NCBI GenBank assembly: GCA_963695175.1
Contig: CAVOGG010000003.1
Location: forward strand, 310,001-374,000
Origin: Fodinibacter sp963695175
Lineage (GTDB): Bacteria; Actinomycetota; Actinomycetes; Actinomycetales; Dermatophilaceae
Length of the DNA: 64,000 bases
Direction of reading: 5' to 3'
The notes beneath the pieces are model-generated. The model worked only from the letters and a program-made list of their open reading frames with translations. It was not told the DNA's origin and did not search any database. A program made the translations under genes and the position numbers. Of the stretch, positions 60,568-64,000 are shown piece by piece. Position 1 is the stretch's first letter; every line of letters begins with the position of its first letter.

Positions 60568-61287
60568 TCAGCCGAGGTCGATCGTCTCGCTGTCGAACAC
60601 CCCGAACCAGTGCGCCGTGCGCGCCTCGGTGTCGAAGGTGATGTGCGGTGGCACGTGCCCGATCTGCTTGCCCGCGTTGAAGACCTGGGTTCGCCCGAGG
60701 CGCGCGTGCCACGAGCCACCCTTGGCCCAGGGGGCCTGGTGGATGTGGCCGCAGATGACGACGTCGGGCTGGTACCGCTCGATCCAGGCGGCGAGCTCGT
60801 GGTCGGGGAACTCGCGCCGACCGTCGCGGCACAGCACCGTGCCGGCCGGGGGCGAGTGGTAGACCCACACCCAGGTGCCGGGCCGGTCGATGGCCGCCGC
60901 CGCCAGCTGCGCGTCGACCTCGTCGCGGGTCAGCGAGCCGTCCCACCAGGGACACACGGTGAACCGGATGCCGTCGACGTCGACGGACCGTCCGTCGACG
61001 ACCACGCGGTCGTCGGGGACCCGCTGCATCCAGCCGGCCACCTGCTCGCCGTTGGGCCCGGGCCCGTCGAGGTCGTGGTTGCCCGAGGAGGCCAGCACCA
61101 GTGCGTGCTCGGCGAGCCGGGAGAGGTAGGTGGTGAGCACGACGGCCTGCACCTCGTGCGGCACGGGGCTCACGACGTCGGCGAGGTCTCCCGCCAGGAC
61201 CACGACATCGGCATCCGCCGCCGCCTTCACGAGCCAGTCGTAGTGCGGCAAACGGTAGTGCAGATCCGAGACCGAGAGGATCCGCAC
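60568..61287 (-). CDS. Calcineurin-type metallophosphoesterase
   Basis: A 239-residue enzyme with the complete dimetal motif set: SDLH (Asp8, His10), GDLAD (33-37), GNHD (69-72), VYHSPP and CGHIH. The size and order fit class III cyclic-nucleotide phosphodiesterase (CpdA-like) and related phosphatases, but the substrate cannot be assigned. GTG 61287 is chosen because TAGAGT (61295-61300, minus strand) lies 7 nt upstream. It is convergent with the cNMP-fold gene. Confidence 0.87.
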   Translation of the reverse strand: MRILSVSDLHYRLPHYDWLVKAAADADVVVLAGDLADVVSPVPHEVQAVVLTTYLSRLAEHALVLASSGNHDLDGPGPNGEQVAGWMQRVPDDRVVVDGRSVDVDGIRFTVCPWWDGSLTRDEVDAQLAAAAIDRPGTWVWVYHSPPAGTVLCRDGRREFPDHELAAWIERYQPDVVICGHIHQAPWAKGGSWHARLGRTQVFNAGKQIGHVPPHITFDTEARTAHWFGVFDSETIDLG

Positions 61288-61294
61288 GGGTCGC

Positions 61295-61300
61295 ACTCTA
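61295..61300 (-). promoter_or_regulatory. -10 element of a leaderless promoter (phosphoesterase gene)
   Basis: TAGAGT on the minus strand is followed by 7 nt and the GTG at 61287. A further in-frame GTG (61296) overlaps the element and is therefore unlikely as a start. Confidence 0.45.
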
Positions 61301-61345
61301 CGGGACCGTCCGCACGCCCCCACGCACCGTCCATTCCCGGCGCGA

Positions 61346-62158
61346 TCAGGCCAGGTCCAGGCCCTCGCCCTCGGCCGCGATCACGATCGGGATCGACGCG
61401 CTGAACTGGCGCCCGATCTCGTCGAGCGCGTCGTCGGTGCGGTGCGGGCCGTGGTGGAAGAGCGCGACCGAGCCGGCGCCCACCCGCTCGGCCAACCGGA
61501 TGGCGTCGTCGACGGTGGCGTGGCCGTAGTCGACCGCCCGTGGGCGCTCGTGCTCGAGGAACTGCGCGTCGTGGATGAGCACGTCGACCCCGGCGAGGGC
61601 CGCGAGAGCGTCCTCGGACACCCCGAGCTCGGGCGCGTGGTCAGGCACGTAGCCGATCGAGCTCGACCCCATGCGAACGGTGTAGCCGAAGGTGCGGCCA
61701 CCCTTGTGGGCGACCTCGAAGGCCCGCGCGCAGAAGCCCTCCACCTCGAACTCCCCCGGGTGCACGGCGTCGAAGGTCCACGCGCCGATCAGGCCCTCGG
61801 GGGTGATCGGAAAGGCCGGCGGCGACATGGTCTGCGCGACGAGGTCGCGCCCGGACTTGCCACCCTGGGCCGGCACCACGAGCCGCACCGAGGCGCCGGC
61901 CCGGTCTCCGGCCGAGAAGAACGGCAGGCCCTGTACGTGGTCCCAGTGCACGTGGCTCACCAGGATGGTGCCGCGGAAGGGAGCCCCGCCGAGCATCGCC
62001 GTGACGCCCCGGATGCCGGTGCCCGCGTCGAGCACGAGGGTGGGTGGCGAGTCACGGTCGGCCGAGACGGCGAGGCAGGAGGTGTTGCCGCCGTAGCGGA
62101 CGAAGTCGGGGCCGGGTGCGCACACCGAGCCACGCACACCGAGGAAGTCGACGCGCAC
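61346..62158 (-). CDS. MBL-fold metallohydrolase (PhnP-like)
   Basis: A 270-residue enzyme of the metallo-beta-lactamase fold. It opens VRVDFLGVRGSVCAPGPDF and RYGGNTSCLAV, and carries the metal motif SHVHWDHVQG (69-74), then HDAQFLEHE and ALFHHGPHRTDD. Members of this branch include cyclic phosphodiesterases. AAGGAGG lies 4 nt before the GTG. It is divergent from the cyclase-like gene, with 118 nt between them. Confidence 0.85.
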   Translation of the reverse strand: MRVDFLGVRGSVCAPGPDFVRYGGNTSCLAVSADRDSPPTLVLDAGTGIRGVTAMLGGAPFRGTILVSHVHWDHVQGLPFFSAGDRAGASVRLVVPAQGGKSGRDLVAQTMSPPAFPITPEGLIGAWTFDAVHPGEFEVEGFCARAFEVAHKGGRTFGYTVRMGSSSIGYVPDHAPELGVSEDALAALAGVDVLIHDAQFLEHERPRAVDYGHATVDDAIRLAERVGAGSVALFHHGPHRTDDALDEIGRQFSASIPIVIAAEGEGLDLA

Positions 62159-62276
62159 AAGTCCTCCTTGTTCGCCCGCAGACGGCGGATCCGTCGGCTC
62201 GACGCCCTGAGCGTGTGGGAGTCTAGCGATTCCGACTGCACCCCGCGCACCGAACTGGCCAACTGGAGCACGACCG

Positions 62277-64000
62277 ATGACCGACCTGCGTCGCCACGTC
62301 CCACCCTTGACGCTGGTCTGGGACGACGAGACCCCCGGTGCGCTGCACCGCACGGTCGACGGCACCCTGGTCTTCGCCGACGTGTCCGGCTTCACCGCAC
62401 TCACCGAGCGGCTCTCCCGCCAGGGCCGGATCGGGGCCGAGGAGATCGTCGAGGCGCTCAACCGGGTCTTCGGCCCGATGCTCTCCATCGCGGCGACCCG
62501 GGGCGGCGAGCTGCTCAAGTTCGGCGGCGACGCGCTGCTCTTCCTCTTCCGGGGCGAGGACCACCCCGAACAGGCCTGCGACGCAGCGGTCGAGATGCGG
62601 GCCTCGCTGCGTGCTGCCGCCGCCGTGCCCACCTCGGCGGGCCGCTTCTCGCTGTCGATGTCGGTGGGCGTGCACGCGGGCGACATCGAGCTCTTCCTCG
62701 TCGGCTCCCCCACCCGCGAGCTGCTGGTGCTCGGCCCCGGCGCGAGTGCCGTGGCCATCGCCGAGAAGGCGGCCGAGGCAGGGCAGGTCGTCGTCAGCCC
62801 GGCCACTGCGAGCCGGCTGTCGGGCGGGTCCACCCGCCCACGCGACGACGGGGCCCTGCTGCTGCGCCGCCGCCGGCCGCACACGGCGGCGGGCCGCCCG
62901 GCATCCGTGCCGCCCGACGCGGAGCAGCGGATGGCGACCCTCTTCCCGACCGCCCTCGGCGAGTTCCTGGCGCCGGGGCCGCCCGACCCCGAGCACCGGG
63001 TCGCCACGATCGCATTCGTGCGATTCTCCGGCACCGACAGCGTTCTCGCACACGAGGGTCCGCAGGCCCTGGCCGAGCGGCTCCATGATCTGGTCAGCAC
63101 CGTCGAGGATGCTCTCGAGGCTGAGGGCGTCACCCTGCTGGCCACCGACCTCGACACCGACGGCGGCAAGTTCTTCCTCGGAACGGGTGTGCCCAACACG
63201 CGCGAGGACGACGAGGGCCGGATGCTGCGGGCGCTGCGCCGGATCGCGGATGCCGACCTGGCCCTCCCGCTACAGCTGGGAGTCAACCGGGGACACGTCT
63301 TCGCGGCGGAGGTCGGTGTCCCGGAGCGCGCGGCCTACTCCGCGATGGGTGACACGACCAACACGGCGGCCCGGATCATGGGCACGGCAGCCGTAGGAGT
63401 GATCCACGCGCACCCGAGCGTGCTGGAGCACTCGCGCACCAGGTTCGCGGTGACCCCGGCCGGGCCCTTCACGATGAAGGGCAAGGCGGTGCCGATGTCC
63501 GTCTACGACGTCGGCGAGGAGGTCGGCACGCGGGAGGGGGTCGACGACTCGCGCCTGCCGTTTCTCGGCCGCGACGAGGAGGCCGCCACCGTGCGGCAGT
63601 CTCTCGATGACGCGCTGTCCGGTCGCGGCGGTGTCATCACCGTCACCGGAGCCACGGGTCTGGGCAAGTCGCGGCTGGCCCATGAGGCGCTCGAGGCCGC
63701 TGCGGCGGACGCCCACCGCCTCGTGCTCCGCGGTGAGCCCTACGGCGTGTCGAGCACCTACCGAATGCTGCGCGACCCCCTGCGCGCCCTCCTCGGGGTG
63801 ACCCGTGCCGCGCCCGAGGACATGGGCCGCGATCTGCTGGTGACCGTCGGGCGGGTGGCTCCCGAGCTGCTGCCCATGGCGCCACTCCTGGCGGACGTGA
63901 TCCAGGTGGTCGTCCCTCCCACGCAGGAGGCCGACCGGATCGACCCTCAGTATCGAGCGGACCGCGCGGCCGACGTCGTCATCGACCTGCTCGGGCGGCT
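62277..64000 (+). CDS. Soluble adenylyl-cyclase-like protein with ATPase domain (N-terminal part)
   Basis: The first 574 codons are present; the gene continues past the right edge. Two class III nucleotide cyclase domains (about 30-185 and 240-415) are followed by an NTPase domain with P-loop GATGLGKS (458-465). Domain 1 keeps the metal Asp residues (Asp35, Asp85) and Lys81 but has Ser157 and Ile161 in place of the transition-state Asn and Arg. Domain 2 has Arg249 instead of the first Asp but keeps Asn362 and Arg366. The two could form one shared active site, as in mammalian soluble adenylyl cyclase. GGAG (62265-62268) precedes the ATG. Confidence 0.87.
   Translation, partial: MTDLRRHVPPLTLVWDDETPGALHRTVDGTLVFADVSGFTALTERLSRQGRIGAEEIVEALNRVFGPMLSIAATRGGELLKFGGDALLFLFRGEDHPEQACDAAVEMRASLRAAAAVPTSAGRFSLSMSVGVHAGDIELFLVGSPTRELLVLGPGASAVAIAEKAAEAGQVVVSPATASRLSGGSTRPRDDGALLLRRRRPHTAAGRPASVPPDAEQRMATLFPTALGEFLAPGPPDPEHRVATIAFVRFSGTDSVLAHEGPQALAERLHDLVSTVEDALEAEGVTLLATDLDTDGGKFFLGTGVPNTREDDEGRMLRALRRIADADLALPLQLGVNRGHVFAAEVGVPERAAYSAMGDTTNTAARIMGTAAVGVIHAHPSVLEHSRTRFAVTPAGPFTMKGKAVPMSVYDVGEEVGTREGVDDSRLPFLGRDEEAATVRQSLDDALSGRGGVITVTGATGLGKSRLAHEALEAAAADAHRLVLRGEPYGVSSTYRMLRDPLRALLGVTRAAPEDMGRDLLVTVGRVAPELLPMAPLLADVIQVVVPPTQEADRIDPQYRADRAADVVIDLLGR

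Overview
The window is GC-rich (roughly 72%) DNA from an actinobacterium. Gene order and protein families fit the Micrococcales, probably an Intrasporangiaceae-like genus, but no marker here fixes the genus. GTG starts, 4-nt ATGA/GTGA gene overlaps and apparently leaderless mRNAs are common. About 65 genes were recognised, with one tRNA (Pro, GGG), one candidate non-coding RNA and several terminators and promoters.

Layout. (1) 1-3.9 kb, minus strand: the conserved CDP-alcohol transferase - DUF881 - small basic protein - DUF881 - gcvH - garA - ftsR cluster. (2) 3.9-15.8 kb: accessory genes. These are a MalY-like PLP enzyme, a stand-alone PGM1-type ATP-grasp ligase, a secreted protein of unknown function, a peptidoglycan-binding lipoprotein coupled to an APC permease, Kup, a TRIC-type channel, a holin-like/phosphodiesterase fusion and a small CxxC protein. 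(3) 15.9-24.8 kb: tRNA-Pro, then der-cmk-tyrA-rluB-scpB-scpA-parA and xerD-ald, the usual chromosome-segregation and housekeeping block. (4) 25-46.3 kb: hisS, MBL hydrolase, cyclophilin, DUF349, rel-apt-secF-secD-yajC, ruvB-ruvA-ruvC, yebC-pdxT, pdxS and the phosphatidylinositol mannoside genes (pimA, acyltransferase, pgsA). A kynureninase gene sits between pdxT and pdxS. (5) 46.3-54.9 kb: EF-G2, PPK2, HIT, an AraC/VOC pair, GNAT, a candidate RNA, thrS and an APH-like kinase. (6) 54.9-64 kb: an S9 peptidase, LysR and DMT genes, FUSC, and a group that looks like cyclic-nucleotide signalling: a cNMP-fold protein, a calcineurin-type phosphoesterase, an MBL-fold hydrolase and the start of a soluble-adenylyl-cyclase-like protein with an ATPase domain.

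How they work together. Blocks 1, 3 and 4 are core functions: glycine cleavage and TCA control, ribosome assembly, condensin and partition, stringent response, Sec export, Holliday-junction processing under a LexA box, vitamin B6 synthesis and inner-membrane lipid synthesis. Blocks 2 and 6 are the variable parts. The least explained items are the cyclic-nucleotide group (60.0-64.0 kb), the structured RNA after thrS (51.39-51.60 kb), the orphan PGM1-like ligase, and a GGATGCC heptamer that recurs about four dozen times and forces otherwise rare codons.
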